DNA of 64,000 bases from positions 1 through 64,000 of the forward strand of contig NZ_CP158299.1 in NCBI RefSeq assembly GCF_040256395.1, given 5' to 3'. Under the pieces are notes generated by a model. It saw only the letters and a list, made by a program, of their open reading frames with translations. It did not search any database and was not told the origin of the DNA. Origin of the DNA: Deinococcus sonorensis KR-87 (GTDB lineage Bacteria > Deinococcota > Deinococci > Deinococcales > Deinococcaceae). Both the position numbers and the translations under genes were made by a program. Every line of letters begins with the position of its first letter. Position 1 is the stretch's first letter. Positions 50,507 through 62,548 of the stretch are shown piece by piece.

Positions 50507-51460
50507 ATGGCAGACGCGGTAAAACTCAAACTGCTCGGCCCGGTCCACACCGACGTGCGCCACGTGCAGACCAGCCTGGACACGTTGTGGGACGAGACCG
50601 AGATCGAAACCCGGGCCTACACCGGCAACATCATCGCCCTGACCACCAGCCGGCACCTCTACCGGGTGCAGCAGGCGCTGACCGGTCTGGAGGGACGCTA
50701 CGCGGGCCGCCAGATCATCGGGCTGATGGACGGCAACGAGCTGATCGGGGTGCAGGTCAGCCTGGTGCCGCAGAAGGGGCTGTACGTGGAGCGGGTCATT
50801 CTGAACGCCAACCCGGAGCAGCTGCAGGGCGCGATTCTGCCGCTGCTGCGCCCGGCCACCGTGAACCACGTGTGGTGGGCCGCCGACGATCCGCCGGGTG
50901 GCGCGCTGCTGAGCGAACTCACCGAGGTGGCCGATCAGGTGATCGTGGACAGCCTGACGCTGGACGTGCCGCCCTCGGCGCACTTCTCGCTGGCCGACCT
51001 GGGCTGGAGCCGCTCGGCCGGCTGGCGGGAAGCGCTGGCCCAGGTGTTCGACAGCCAGGACGCGGTGGCCCAGCTGGGCCGGGTGCAGCGGGTGCGCCTC
51101 AGCTACGCCGGCGACAAGGACCTGCCGGCCCGGCTGTTTGCCGGCTGGATCGCCAGCACGCTCGGCTGGAACTCGCTGGAGCAGGTCACCTTCGAGAAGG
51201 GCTTCTGCATGCGGGAGAACGGCGACCTGTGCAGCATCGAGCTGAGCGGCGACGGAGTCCGCTTCGCGCTGGCCGCGGACGGGGACGATCTGGTGCGCAC
51301 CGAGGTGAAGTTCGACGGGGCCGACCGCGTGACCGAGGTGGTGCTGCCGCACATGAGCCTCTCGGAGGGGCTGGCCCGCGTGATGTCGCGCCCGGAGCGT
51401 GGCCCGGTGTTCGAGCGCAGCTGGCAGCTGGCCCGCGCCAGCCTGGGCAGCGGCGCGTGA
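50507..51460 (+). CDS. opcA: Glucose-6-phosphate dehydrogenase assembly protein OpcA
   Basis: The cyanobacterial/actinobacterial OpcA activates G6PDH, in cyanobacteria in a redox-dependent way. The 317-aa product starts [27 protein letters not shown], a pattern of that family, and lies between zwf and pgl, its usual neighbours. An AGGAGG site precedes ATG 50507. Its stop overlaps the next start (GTGA), so translation is coupled. Confidence 0.85.
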   Translation: MADAVKLKLLGPVHTDVRHVQTSLDTLWDETEIETRAYTGNIIALTTSRHLYRVQQALTGLEGRYAGRQIIGLMDGNELIGVQVSLVPQKGLYVERVILNANPEQLQGAILPLLRPATVNHVWWAADDPPGGALLSELTEVADQVIVDSLTLDVPPSAHFSLADLGWSRSAGWREALAQVFDSQDAVAQLGRVQRVRLSYAGDKDLPARLFAGWIASTLGWNSLEQVTFEKGFCMRENGDLCSIELSGDGVRFALAADGDDLVRTEVKFDGADRVTEVVLPHMSLSEGLARVMSRPERGPVFERSWQLARASLGSGA

Positions 51461-52134
51461 GGCGGCGCGTCTCCCCCACTCCGCAGGCCGTGGCCGAGGA
51501 CGCCGCCCATCAGCTGGCGCAGCTGGCCCGTGAGGCCGTCACGGCGCGCGGGGCCTTCCATGTGGCGCTGTCGGGCGGCAGCACCCCGAAGCTGATGTAC
51601 GCCGCGCTGAGGCCTCTGACGGTGCCGTGGCACGCGGTCCACGTGTACTTCAGCGACGAGCGCACGGTGGGCCCGGACGACGAGCAGAGCAACTACCACA
51701 CCGCCCGGGTGGGTCTGCTGGACCACGTGGACGTGCCGCCTGAACAGGTGCACCGCATGGAGGGCGAGCGCAACCCACAGCAGGCGGCCGCCGACTACGC
51801 CCGGCTGCTGCCGCGGCAGCTGGACCTGGTGCTGCTGGGCATGGGCGACGACGGCCACACCGCCAGCCTGTTTCCCGGCACCGACGGCCTGCGCGCCACC
51901 GGCCGGGTGGTGGCCAACGAGGTGCCGCAGCTGGACACCTGGCGGCTGAGCTTCAGCTATCCGGAGATCAATGCGGCCCGCGAGCGCTGGCTGCTGGTGA
52001 CCGGCGCGGGCAAGGCGGGGGTGCTGGCCGAGGTGCAGGCCGGGCAGGACCGCTATCCGGTGGCGGGGGTCCATGACCCGCTGTGGTTCCTGGATGAGGC
52101 GGCGGCCGCCCAACTGACGCCGGACGCCGGCTGA
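51457..52134 (+). CDS. pgl: 6-phosphogluconolactonase
   Basis: Hydrolyses 6-phosphogluconolactone between Zwf and Gnd. The 225-aa protein shows the SIS-like phosphate loop [31 protein letters not shown] and [16 protein letters not shown] signatures. GTG 51457 overlaps the opcA stop by 4 nt. The open frame extends far upstream as an out-of-frame shadow of opcA and is not part of the gene. A terminator follows, closing the operon. Confidence 0.95.
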   Translation: MRRRVSPTPQAVAEDAAHQLAQLAREAVTARGAFHVALSGGSTPKLMYAALRPLTVPWHAVHVYFSDERTVGPDDEQSNYHTARVGLLDHVDVPPEQVHRMEGERNPQQAAADYARLLPRQLDLVLLGMGDDGHTASLFPGTDGLRATGRVVANEVPQLDTWRLSFSYPEINAARERWLLVTGAGKAGVLAEVQAGQDRYPVAGVHDPLWFLDEAAAAQLTPDAG

Positions 52135-52152
52135 CCTGCCGGTCCAGAAAGT

Positions 52153-52182
52153 GAGCCCCGGTCCATCCGGGGCTCGCCTTTT
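52153..52182 (+). terminator. Terminator of the gnd-zwf-opcA-pgl operon
   Basis: GAGCCCCGG (52153-52161), 5-nt loop, CCGGGGCTC (52167-52175), then GCC and four T. The -10 box of queG starts 4 bp later. Confidence 0.85.
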
Positions 52183-52185
52183 GTC

Positions 52186-52191
52186 TATGCT
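52186..52191 (+). promoter_or_regulatory. -10 box, queG (leaderless)
   Basis: TATGCT, 6 nt before GTG 52198. Confidence 0.6.
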
Positions 52192-52197
52192 GCCCCG

Positions 52198-53301
52198 GTG
52201 ACTTCGCCCCATGAGCAGCTGCGCGCCCTGGCCCACGACCTGGGGTTTGAGGTGACCGGCTGGGCGAGTGCCGCGCCGATGCCTGAGGTGGTGGCCGAGT
52301 ATCAGGGCTGGCTGGACAGCGGACGGCAAGGGGGCATGAGCTACCTGGAGCGGCAGCTGCCGCGCCGCGCCGACCTCTCCAGCTCGCTGCCCGGGGCCGG
52401 GAGCGTGCTGGTGCTGGGGCTGTCGCACAGCTTCGGACCGCTCCCGGTGCCGGCCGGCGGGGTGCGGCTGGGGCGGGTGGCCCGCTACGCCTGGACCCCC
52501 GACTACCACGACCAGATTGAGCCGCTGCTGGCCCGGCTCCGGGCCGAGGCCGAGCGGCTGGGCGTGCGGGCGCGCGGCTACGTGGATCACGGCCCGGTGC
52601 TGGAACGGGCGCTGGCGGGCCGGGCTTTTCCCGGCTGGCGTGGAAAGTCCGGCATGCTGCTCAGCACCGAGCTGGGCGCCTTTGTGACGCTGGCGGTGCT
52701 GCTCACCGACCTGCCCGCCCCAGGCGAACCGGCGCCGCATCCGGACCGCTGTGGCCGCTGTACCCGCTGTGTCACGGCCTGCCCCACCGGAGCCATTGGG
52801 CCGGACCGCCTGATCGACGCGCGGGTGTGCATCTCGGCGCTGACCATCGAGCACCGGGGACCGCTGCCCTGGGCGCTGCGCCCGGCGGTGGGCGGGTGGC
52901 TGTTCGGCTGCGACGTGTGCAGCGAGGTGTGTCCCTGGACCGTGCGGGCGGGTCCGCTGGCCCGCACGTTGCGGCCGGACCCGGACCTGGCCCACCCGGA
53001 CCTGCTGGGCTTTTTCGGCGTGTCGGAGCGGGCCTTCGAGCGCCGCTACGCCGGCACCGCGTTCCTGCGACCGCGCCGCAAGGGCATGGCCCGCAATGCG
53101 GTCACGGTGGTGGGCAACCTCCAGGGGGTGGACGGCCGTGCGGTGCTGGAGGCCGCCAGCGTGGACCCCGCCTGGGAGGTGCGCGAGGCTGCGGCCTGGG
53201 CCTGGGGCGTATGGGAAGAACCGGCACAGGCCGAGCGGCTGCGCCAGGACCCGCACCCCCAGGTGGCCGCCGCCGCCGAACGGATACTGGCCGGCGGCTA
53301 G
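52198..53301 (+). CDS. queG: Epoxyqueuosine reductase QueG
   Basis: Cobalamin-dependent iron-sulfur enzyme making queuosine from epoxyqueuosine in tRNA. The two [4Fe-4S] clusters are seen as CGRCTRCVTACPTGAIG (about residues 185-201) and CDVCSEVCPW (about 239-248). The N-terminal cobalamin-binding region and the C-terminal HEAT-like tail are present. 367 aa is normal. GTG start from a leaderless -10 box directly after the preceding operon's terminator. Confidence 0.95.
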   Translation: MTSPHEQLRALAHDLGFEVTGWASAAPMPEVVAEYQGWLDSGRQGGMSYLERQLPRRADLSSSLPGAGSVLVLGLSHSFGPLPVPAGGVRLGRVARYAWTPDYHDQIEPLLARLRAEAERLGVRARGYVDHGPVLERALAGRAFPGWRGKSGMLLSTELGAFVTLAVLLTDLPAPGEPAPHPDRCGRCTRCVTACPTGAIGPDRLIDARVCISALTIEHRGPLPWALRPAVGGWLFGCDVCSEVCPWTVRAGPLARTLRPDPDLAHPDLLGFFGVSERAFERRYAGTAFLRPRRKGMARNAVTVVGNLQGVDGRAVLEAASVDPAWEVREAAAWAWGVWEEPAQAERLRQDPHPQVAAAAERILAGG

Positions 53302-53373
53302 GCTTCTTCAGCCTCTGTTCACAAGTACGCCCGGGTTACGCTCTGTGTGGCCCTCACCTGCTGAACTGCTGCC

Positions 53374-53751
53374 ATGAGCCGAGACCTGACCAAGCCGTTC
53401 ATGGAAGCCCTCAACCACGCCGAGGAGACGGGCGACGTGGAGGCCCTGGTGGCGCTGTACGCCGATAACAGCACGTCCCGCAACCTCACCGACGAGACCT
53501 GGAGCGGGCCGGACGGCGCGCGCGAGTTCTGGCGGACCTACCTGAACAACTTCCAGCAGATCCACTCGGAGTTTCATGCGGTGTCGGGCGACGACCGCAC
53601 CGGCAACATGGAGTGGATCTCGCGCGGGCAGCTGAAGGGGGGCCGCGACATCGAGTACCGCGGCATCAGCGTCATCGAGTCGGAGGGCGGCAAGGTGCAG
53701 GCCTTCCGCACCTACTACGACTCGGCCGCCTTCGTGGCCCCCGCCAGCTGA
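53374..53751 (+). CDS. SnoaL/NTF2-like protein
   Basis: A 125-aa cone-shaped alpha+beta barrel protein. MEALNHAEETGDVEALVALYADNSTSRNLTDETWSGPDGAREFWRTY is the typical helix-loop opening of polyketide-cyclase-like SnoaL domains. The catalytic or ligand role is unknown. TACGCT (53338-53343) is a possible -10 box with a ~30-nt leader. Confidence 0.8.
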   Translation: MSRDLTKPFMEALNHAEETGDVEALVALYADNSTSRNLTDETWSGPDGAREFWRTYLNNFQQIHSEFHAVSGDDRTGNMEWISRGQLKGGRDIEYRGISVIESEGGKVQAFRTYYDSAAFVAPAS

Positions 53752-53806
53752 ACGGCCGACCAAGGCCCAGGCTGAACAGCGTATTCCGGCGCTGACACTG
53801 CCCCGC

Positions 53807-53812
53807 TACTAT
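53807..53812 (+). promoter_or_regulatory. -10 box, glutamine cyclotransferase gene (leaderless)
   Basis: TACTAT, 6 nt before GTG 53819. Confidence 0.6.
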
Positions 53813-53818
53813 GGGGAC

Positions 53819-54679
53819 GTGACTTCCCGCCTGCTGTTCGCCCTGACCCTGACGCTCGTGGGGCTGACCCAGGCCAGTTCCAGCCGGACCGGCCCACTGC
53901 AGGCGCGCGCCACCCCGTCCGCCCCGGCGGCCAGGCAGGCCACCCCGGTGTTCCGGCCCACCGTGATCGCCCGCACGCCCCACGACCCGGCCGCCTTCAC
54001 CGAGGGCTTCGAGCTGTCGGGCGACGTGCTGTACGAGAGCACCGGCCTGGAGCAGCAGAGCGAGGTCCGCCGGACCAGCCTCAGCACCGGCCGGGTGCTG
54101 CAGCGCCGCTCGCCGCCGGTCAGCAGCGTCTTCGGGGAGGGGCTGACGGTGCTGGGGGGGCAGCTGTACCAGCTGACCTGGAAGGATGGACTGGCCTTCG
54201 TGTACGACGCGGCCAGCCTGCGCGAGACCGGCCGCTTCAAGTACGACGGAGAAGGCTGGGGCCTGACCAATGACGGCCAGACCCTGATCATGAGCAATGG
54301 CAGCAGCGCCCTGACGTTCCGGGACCCGCGCACCTTCGAGGTGCGCCGCAGCCTGAACGTCACCGACAACGGGATGCCGGTCACCCGGCTCAACGAACTG
54401 GAGTACGCGGGTGGCAGCATCTGGGCCAACGTGTGGCTCACCAACCGCATCGCCCGCATTGACCCGAAGAGCGGGCGCGTCACCGCCTGGCTGGACGTGT
54501 CGGAGCTGAGCCGCGAGGCGGTCAGCGTGAGCGCGAAAGCGGGCCGCACCCTCAGCTTTGACGACGTGCCGAACGGCATCGCCTACAACCGCGCGGCCGG
54601 CACGCTGCTGCTGACCGGCAAGCGCTGGCCGACCGTGTTTGAGGTGCGGGTGCCGGACCTCGGCCCCGCCACGCCCTGA
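53819..54679 (+). CDS. Secreted glutaminyl-peptide cyclotransferase (plant/bacterial type)
   Basis: Converts N-terminal Gln to pyroglutamate. Signal peptide at 1-21, then the five-bladed propeller signature HDPAAFTEGFELSGDVLYESTGLEQQSEVRR (conserved FTEG and ESTG). EGWGLTNDGQTLIMSNG, LNELEYAGGSIWANVW and a closing GIAYN segment follow. 286 aa. Likely acts on exported proteins. GTG start from TACTAT. Confidence 0.92.
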   Translation: MTSRLLFALTLTLVGLTQASSSRTGPLQARATPSAPAARQATPVFRPTVIARTPHDPAAFTEGFELSGDVLYESTGLEQQSEVRRTSLSTGRVLQRRSPPVSSVFGEGLTVLGGQLYQLTWKDGLAFVYDAASLRETGRFKYDGEGWGLTNDGQTLIMSNGSSALTFRDPRTFEVRRSLNVTDNGMPVTRLNELEYAGGSIWANVWLTNRIARIDPKSGRVTAWLDVSELSREAVSVSAKAGRTLSFDDVPNGIAYNRAAGTLLLTGKRWPTVFEVRVPDLGPATP

Positions 54680-54682
54680 GCC

Positions 54683-55315
54683 TCAGCGCGGCGACAGCAC
54701 CCGCAGCAGCCCGCCCACCACCGACCAGATCTCGTCGGCCAGCTCGGTTTCCGGGCGGGTGGCGTCCAGCAGCAGCACCCGCTCGGGCGCCTGGGCCGCG
54801 AGCGCCAGAAAGCCCTGCCGCACCCGCTGGTGAAAACTCAGGTCGGCGCGCTCCAGCCGGTCCGGCTGGCCGGTCTGGGCGGCCCGCTGCAGGCCCAGGG
54901 CCGGGTCCAGGTCCAAAAGCAGCGTCAGGTGCGGCTGCAGCCCGCCGGTGGCCTCCCAGGTCACGTCGCGCAGCAGTTCCGGGTTCAGGCCACGCCCGGC
55001 CCCCTGGTACGCCAGCGAGCTGTCGGCGTAGCGGTCACACACCACGACCTCACCGCGCCCCAGGGCCGGACGGATCACGTCCTGCACCAGCTGGGCGCGG
55101 CTGGCGCTGTACAGCAGGAATTCGCTCAGCGCCCCGATCTCCAGCTCTGGGTCCAGCAGCACTTCGCGCACGCGGGTGCCCAGCGGCGTGCCGCCCGGTT
55201 CGCGGGTCATCAGGAACGGGTAGCCGGCCTGCTCCAGCCGCGCCGCCAGGTGCCGCTGCTGGGTGCTCTTGCCGGCCCCCTCCGGCCCCTCGAAGCTGAT
55301 AAACAGGCCGGTCAC
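54683..55315 (-). CDS. tmk: Thymidylate kinase
   Basis: Phosphorylates dTMP to dTDP. The 210-aa protein starts with FISFEGPEGAGKSTQQRHLA (P-loop), then TREPGGTPLG (DR/E-type TRE motif) and CDRYADSSLAYQGAGRGL (DRY lid region). GTG 55315 overlaps the stop of the upstream nif3-like gene (GTGA), so translation is coupled; the frame's long upstream extension is antisense-like noise through the neighbour. Confidence 0.96.
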   Translation of the reverse strand: MTGLFISFEGPEGAGKSTQQRHLAARLEQAGYPFLMTREPGGTPLGTRVREVLLDPELEIGALSEFLLYSASRAQLVQDVIRPALGRGEVVVCDRYADSSLAYQGAGRGLNPELLRDVTWEATGGLQPHLTLLLDLDPALGLQRAAQTGQPDRLERADLSFHQRVRQGFLALAAQAPERVLLLDATRPETELADEIWSVVGGLLRVLSPR

Positions 55316-56088
55316 AGGCCGGTGGGCAGGTGCAGGAACTGCCAGGGCAGGCCGAACTGCTCCTCCAGCCGGGCCGCCAGCGCCCGCACCCCGAACACCT
55401 CGGTCTCGTAGTGACCGGCGTACACGGCATTGACGCCGTACTCGAAGGCGTCGTGAAAGTGCTTGTGCTCCGGCTCGCCGGTCAGCAGGGTGTCCAGGCC
55501 CAGCCGCGCCGCCTCCGCGATGAACTCGGCCCCGCCGCCGCTCACGATGCCCAGCCGGTGCACGCCGCTGCCGCCGCCCCCACCGTGCACCAGACAGATC
55601 TCGCCGGTCAGCTTCTGCACCCGCTCGGCAAATTCCTGCAGCGTCTGCGAAAACGGCAGCTCGCCCTGCACCCCGATGCCGGCGAACGGCTGCACGTCCT
55701 GCAGGCTCAGCGCGTTGGCGATCATGGCGTTGTTGCCCACCTCCGGGTGCGCGTCCAGCGGCAGGTGCGAGGCGTAGATGCTCAGGCCGCCGTCCAGGGC
55801 CGCCTGCACCCGGCGACGGTGCGGCCCGGTGATCATCTGCGGCTTGTTCCAGTACAGCCCGTGGTGCGCGATCAGCAGCTGGGCCCCGCCCTCGATGGCC
55901 TGCTCGATGCTCTGCAGCGACACGTCCACGCTGGCGGCCACCCGGGTCACCACCGTGTTGCCTTCCAGCTGCAGGCCGTTGTTGCTCCAGTCCTTGTAGG
56001 CGTCGGTGTTCAGAAAACGGTCCAGCCACGCCACCAGCTCGGTGAGCGGCACACCGCGCGGCACGGCGGAGGAAGCTGCGTCAGTCAT
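55312..56088 (-). CDS. Nif3-like dinuclear metal-centre protein
   Basis: Conserved hexameric protein of the Nif3/GTP cyclohydrolase 1 type 2 family. Metal-site histidines occur in LLIAHHGLYW (about residue 73) and near the C-terminus in LTGEPEHKHFHDA and VYAGHYETE. 258 aa. Cellular role unsettled. Precedes tmk with a 4-bp overlap. TACAAT (56096-56101) is 7 nt before ATG 56088. Confidence 0.92.
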   Translation of the reverse strand: MTDAASSAVPRGVPLTELVAWLDRFLNTDAYKDWSNNGLQLEGNTVVTRVAASVDVSLQSIEQAIEGGAQLLIAHHGLYWNKPQMITGPHRRRVQAALDGGLSIYASHLPLDAHPEVGNNAMIANALSLQDVQPFAGIGVQGELPFSQTLQEFAERVQKLTGEICLVHGGGGGSGVHRLGIVSGGGAEFIAEAARLGLDTLLTGEPEHKHFHDAFEYGVNAVYAGHYETEVFGVRALAARLEEQFGLPWQFLHLPTGL

Positions 56089-56095
56089 GCGGCTG

Positions 56096-56101
56096 ATTGT
56101 A
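56096..56101 (-). promoter_or_regulatory. -10 box, nif3-tmk operon (leaderless)
   Basis: TACAAT on the minus strand, 7 nt before ATG 56088. Confidence 0.6.
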
Positions 56102-56112
56102 GTGCGGCCGGT

Positions 56113-56511
56113 TCACCCGGACAGTGGGACCGCCGGGTGCGCGCCCTCCACCACCTCCAGCCGGTTGCCGAAGGGGTCTTGGAAGTACACCCGCCGCAGC
56201 GGGGCCAGCCGCGTGTCCGGCTCGAAGGCAATCTGGAGCCGGGTCGCCCGCTCCAGCAGGGCGTCCAGCTGATCGGAGCGCAGGCAGGGGTGGCCCTTGT
56301 CGCGCGGCACGAACGCGGCCACGGTGCCGGTGTGCAGCTGCCGTCCGTCCGGCAGGGCGAACCAGACGCCGCCGTTCGGCCGCAGCACCTCCGGCTTGTC
56401 CAGTTCCGGCAGGCCCAGGAAGTCGCCGTAGAACTGCCGGGCCTGCGGCTCATGGCCCGCCGGCGCCTCGATCTGCACGTGGTCCAGGCCGCTGATCAGC
56501 TGTGAAGGCAT
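56113..56511 (-). CDS. VOC (glyoxalase/bleomycin resistance) superfamily protein
   Basis: 132 aa with the paired beta-alpha-beta-beta-beta repeats: LDHVQIEAPAGHEPQARQFYGDFLGLPEL opening and VYFQDPFGNRLEVVE closing. The metal-type His and Glu are present in LDHVQI and LEVVE. The substrate is unknown. TACACT (56518-56523) is 6 nt before the ATG. Confidence 0.87.
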   Translation of the reverse strand: MPSQLISGLDHVQIEAPAGHEPQARQFYGDFLGLPELDKPEVLRPNGGVWFALPDGRQLHTGTVAAFVPRDKGHPCLRSDQLDALLERATRLQIAFEPDTRLAPLRRVYFQDPFGNRLEVVEGAHPAVPLSG

Positions 56512-56517
56512 GCGCCC

Positions 56518-56523
56518 AGTGTA
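56518..56523 (-). promoter_or_regulatory. -10 box, VOC gene (leaderless)
   Basis: TACACT on the minus strand, 6 nt before ATG 56511. Confidence 0.55.
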
Positions 56524-56547
56524 GGAAGGCCGGACCGGACCACCCGG

Positions 56548-57240
56548 TTACGGCTCCGGGGACACCGGCACGGCCGCGCCGGGATGACGGGCGGCCAGTG
56601 CCACGTACCCCTCGATCAGATGCACGATCACCGGGTTGTGGGTGTGCACGCCGTGCGCCTCCCGGCTGCTGCCGTCGTCCACAAAATGCGCGATCACCGC
56701 CGCCTCGCCGTCGCGGGCCAGCAGGAAGGCCCGCTGCCCGTTGACGGCCAGCGGCGGCAGGCCCGCCAGCTCGGCAGTCTGCACCTGCACGCCCCTGGGC
56801 GTCTGGCGTTCCAGCTCCCCGGCCAGCTGCGGCTCGCCCGCCATCCACAGCCGCTGCCGGGCGTTGAGCGTCAGGTCCTCGCACATGCTGCGAATGGCCG
56901 GCTCGCCGTACAGGTGATAGACCGCCTCCGGGGCCGGGTCCGGGGCCAGCCGCGACAGGTCGCGGTCCAGCGCGCCCAGCCGGTCGTCGAAGGCGCGCCG
57001 GGAGCGGGCCAAGTACTCGCGGGCCGACAGCGGGGCATATTCCAGCGGACTCTGGCCCACCCGGGCGGCCAACCCGCGCCCCTCCAGCCGCTCCAGCGTC
57101 TCGTAGATCTTGGGCCGGGGGATGCCGGCCTGCCGGGCCACGCGGGCCGGCACCGCCCGGCCCAGCGCCAGCAGCGCGGTATACGCCCGCGCCTCATACT
57201 CGGTGAGGCCCAGCGCCTGCAGATGGATCACAGCACTCAT
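56548..57240 (-). CDS. TrmB-family transcriptional regulator
   Basis: 230 aa. The N-terminal winged helix is LQALGLTEYEARAYTALLALGRAVPARVARQAGIPRPKIYETLERLEGRGL, the hallmark of TrmB/sugar-specific regulators. A coiled-coil linker and a PLD-like ligand domain with EPAIRSMCEDL follow. The effector is unknown. ATG 57240 (MSAVIHLQ) is preferred over the frame's earlier start at 57315, with TACTCT (57249-57254) 8 nt upstream. Confidence 0.87.
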   Translation of the reverse strand: MSAVIHLQALGLTEYEARAYTALLALGRAVPARVARQAGIPRPKIYETLERLEGRGLAARVGQSPLEYAPLSAREYLARSRRAFDDRLGALDRDLSRLAPDPAPEAVYHLYGEPAIRSMCEDLTLNARQRLWMAGEPQLAGELERQTPRGVQVQTAELAGLPPLAVNGQRAFLLARDGEAAVIAHFVDDGSSREAHGVHTHNPVIVHLIEGYVALAARHPGAAVPVSPEP

Positions 57241-57307
57241 TCCGCTACAGAGTATGCGATTGGGGGAGCGGGCACGGCGGATGACCCGCTCCAGATTAAA
57301 AAAGCGC

Positions 57308-57328
57308 GAGGGCACGTGCTGTGCCCTC
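57308..57328 (-). terminator. Terminator of the CtpA-type protease gene
   Basis: GAGGGCAC-N5-GTGCCCTC stem (57308-57315 with 57321-57328). On the minus strand it is followed by GCGC and six T, a classic intrinsic terminator 20 bp past the stop. Confidence 0.85.
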
Positions 57329-57348
57329 CCGCCACAAGCCGCCCGCCG

Positions 57349-58698
<1,350 letters not shown>

Positions 58699-58704
58699 CC
58701 CAGC

Positions 58705-58710
58705 AGAATA
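58705..58710 (-). promoter_or_regulatory. -10 box, CtpA-type protease gene (leaderless)
   Basis: TATTCT on the minus strand, 6 nt before GTG 58698. Confidence 0.6.
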
Positions 58711-58744
58711 GGGCCTGCAGGTGAGAATTGGACTGGGGGCAAAT

Positions 58745-58760
58745 TGCAGCTCAAGCTGCA
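58745..58760. promoter_or_regulatory. 16-bp palindrome in the ctpA/ftsE divergent region
   Basis: TGCAGCT-CA-AGCTGCA, perfect arms, in the 272-bp region between the two divergent genes. Possible operator; could also be chance in GC-rich DNA. Confidence 0.35.
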
Positions 58761-58871
58761 CTGACAGCGGCTGCAGCGGCTGTGCCCCCCGCCGGATGCC
58801 TCCCCGCTGCGCCCTGCCACACCGCCCATTCATCTGCCCTGAGTGGGCCTTAAGCTATGCTGTGCGGGTTA

Positions 58872-58877
58872 TATGAT
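58872..58877 (+). promoter_or_regulatory. Candidate -10 box, ftsE-ftsX operon
   Basis: TATGAT within TTATATGATTGG, about 93 nt before the ftsE ATG; the -35 is unclear. Confidence 0.4.
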
Positions 58878-58970
58878 TGGCATTGTTCTCACGTTCGTCC
58901 CTGCGGTTGTCCGGCCCCACGCTGCCGCTCCCGGCGCGGCTCCAGCCTTCCCGGTACCGGGAGCCGCGCG

Positions 58971-59654
<684 letters not shown>

Positions 59655-59664
59655 AGGCCCGGAC

Positions 59665-60524
<860 letters not shown>

Positions 60525-60528
<4 letters not shown>

Positions 60529-62075
60529 CCCCAGCGCGGGCAAAATCCGGGCTGCTGGCCCTGCTGCTGGTGTCGGCGGCGCTGGCCCAGACGGTGAATC
60601 CGGCCAACGACCCGAGCTTCACCCGCACCCTGCCCACCACCTCGGAACGGCTGCAGCAGCTGCAGCAGCAGCTCTCCTCACAGCAACAGCTCTCGGAACA
60701 GCAGCGTCAGCAGCTAGATACGCTGCGTGGCCGGATCGCGCAGCTGGGGGAGCAGCAGCGTACCGCCCTGGACCGGATTGACGCCCTGAGCGTCAGCATC
60801 GCCCGGCTGGACACCGAGCGGCGCAACCTGGACCTGCAGATTCAGACGGCCCAGCAGCAGCTGCGCGACCTGGACCTGCAGATCCAGGGCACCGAGGCGC
60901 GGGTGGCGCGGCTGCAGACCGACGTGCGTGAGCTGCTGAACGCGCTGTACCACGAGCGCAGCGGGCGCTACCTGCAGCTGATGTCTCAGGCGAGCAGCCT
61001 CTCGGACCTGCTGATCCGGGTGCGCTACGCCAACTACAGCGGGCAGCACAACGTGAAGGTGGTGCAGACGTTGCGGGCCGAGAGCCAGCAGCTGCAGGCG
61101 CAGCGTCAGGAGCGGCAGAAGAGCGCCGACCAGCTACAGGCGCTGCAGCAGCAGCAGCTCCAGAAGCTCGCGGCCCTGAAACAGCAGCGCGGCGAGCAGA
61201 ACGCGCTGGTCGCCCGGCTGCAGCAGGATCAGGCCGGGCAGCAGGCGCTGGCGACCCAGAACCAGGCGCAGCAGCTGCTGACCGCCCAGAGCATCGAGTC
61301 GCTGTCGGCCGGCATCGTGCAGGAGCGGGCCCAGATCGAGGCGGAGCGGCAACGCCGTCTGGAGGAGGAACGCCGCCGCCGCGAGGCCGAGCTGGCCCGC
61401 ATCCGGGCCGCGCAGGAGGCGGCCCGGCGTGAGGCCGCCCGGCTGGCGGCGCTGCGGGCGCAGCAGGCGGCTCAGGCCCGTGCCCGGGCGCAGGCCGCCG
61501 CCCAGGCACGGGCACAACAGGCACGGGAGCAGGCGCGGGCCCAGCAGGCCCGGGAACAGGCGCGGGCGGCAGCCGCAGCGCAACAGGCGCGCGCCGCCGA
61601 CGAGGCGCGGCAGGCTCAGCTGGCCCGCGAGCAGCAGGCGCTGCGGGACCGCCAGACCCAGCTGGAGAGCCAGCAGCAGCAGAGCGCCGCGGACCTGGCC
61701 CCGCTGCCGTCGGCGGTGGGCAACATCGGCACCCCGCTGCCGGGCGGGCAGGTCACGCAGGCCTACAACACCGCTGGCCCCTGGACGGTGCTGAGCGGCC
61801 AGCCGGGGGCCCAGGTGGTGGCGGTGGCGGAGGGCAACGTGTTCACCGCCGCCCAGTACGCCAACCTGGGCTGGGTGGTGTTCGTGAACCACGGCCCGCT
61901 GGTGAGCGCCTACTTTGGCCTGTCGCAGCCGCTGGTCAACGTCGGCGACCGGGTGCAGCGCGGCTCTCCCATCGGGCTGGTGGGCGGCAGCCCGCAGTTC
62001 GGCCCGGAGAGCATGGCCTTCCAGCTGATCTCGGTGGAGGGGGGCCTGCGGCGCAACGTGGCTCCGCCGTTCTGA
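60525..62075 (+). CDS. EnvC-like coiled-coil protein with degenerate LytM (M23) domain
   Basis: 516 aa: signal peptide (1-22), coiled coil (about 35-240), a long Arg/Ala/Gln helical stretch (260-385), and a C-terminal LytM fold (about 400-516). The metal ligands of active M23 peptidases are missing: the HxxxD segment reads GPWTVLSGQPG and the HxH end reads SMAFQLIS. This is like EnvC/NlpD, which activate amidases instead of cutting. The 4-bp overlap with ftsX supports an FtsEX-coupled amidase activator. Confidence 0.88.
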
Positions 62076-62207
62076 GCCACGCACTTGCCCGGCAGCCCCG
62101 CATCTGCTAGGCTTCTTCGGTGCGCTCCGGCTGGCTGCTGGCGGGTGCATCACCACCGCCACCTAGCGGAAGCTGAACCCTCACCTCAACAAAGGTCGTT
62201 AACTACC

Positions 62208-62456
62208 ATGGTCAAGATTCGCCTGTCCCGTTTCGGTTCCACCCACAACCCCCACTACCGCATCGTCGTGGCCGACGTGCGTCGTCCGCGTGACGGCGGC
62301 TACATCGAGAGCCTGGGCCACTACGACCCGCGCAAGACCAGCGAGACCTTCCTGAAGGTCAACGCCGAGCGCGCCGCGTACTGGCTGGAGCAGGGCGCCC
62401 AGCCCACCCAGACCGCCCGCCGCCTGCTGAAGTCCCAGGGCGTCAAGGTCAAGTAA
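62208..62456 (+). CDS. rpsP: 30S ribosomal protein S16
   Basis: 82-aa small-subunit protein. [41 protein letters not shown] is the universal S16 start. AAAGGT lies 12 nt upstream of ATG 62208. First gene of rpsP-khpA-rimM-trmD; a hairpin follows. Confidence 0.98.
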   Translation: MVKIRLSRFGSTHNPHYRIVVADVRRPRDGGYIESLGHYDPRKTSETFLKVNAERAAYWLEQGAQPTQTARRLLKSQGVKVK

Positions 62457-62467
62457 GCCGCTTCCGG

Positions 62468-62499
62468 CCGGGGCGGGCAGCTGCGGTTGCCCGCCCCGG
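62468..62499 (+). terminator. Hairpin after rpsP
   Basis: 12-bp stem CCGGGGCGGGCA/TGCCCGCCCCGG (62468-62479 with 62488-62499), then TCTGTTGT. Likely a partial terminator, since khpA has its own -10 box. Confidence 0.65.
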
Positions 62500-62536
62500 T
62501 CTGTTGTGCCGGCCGGGCGCCATGGCCGCGCCCTGC

Positions 62537-62542
62537 TATCAT
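62537..62542 (+). promoter_or_regulatory. -10 box, khpA-rimM-trmD (leaderless)
   Basis: TATCAT, 6 nt before ATG 62549. Confidence 0.6.
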
Positions 62543-62548
62543 TCGCCC

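Noticed and set aside
51103..53256. 717-aa minus-strand open frame
   Set aside because: Runs antisense through opcA, pgl and queG, all firmly identified.
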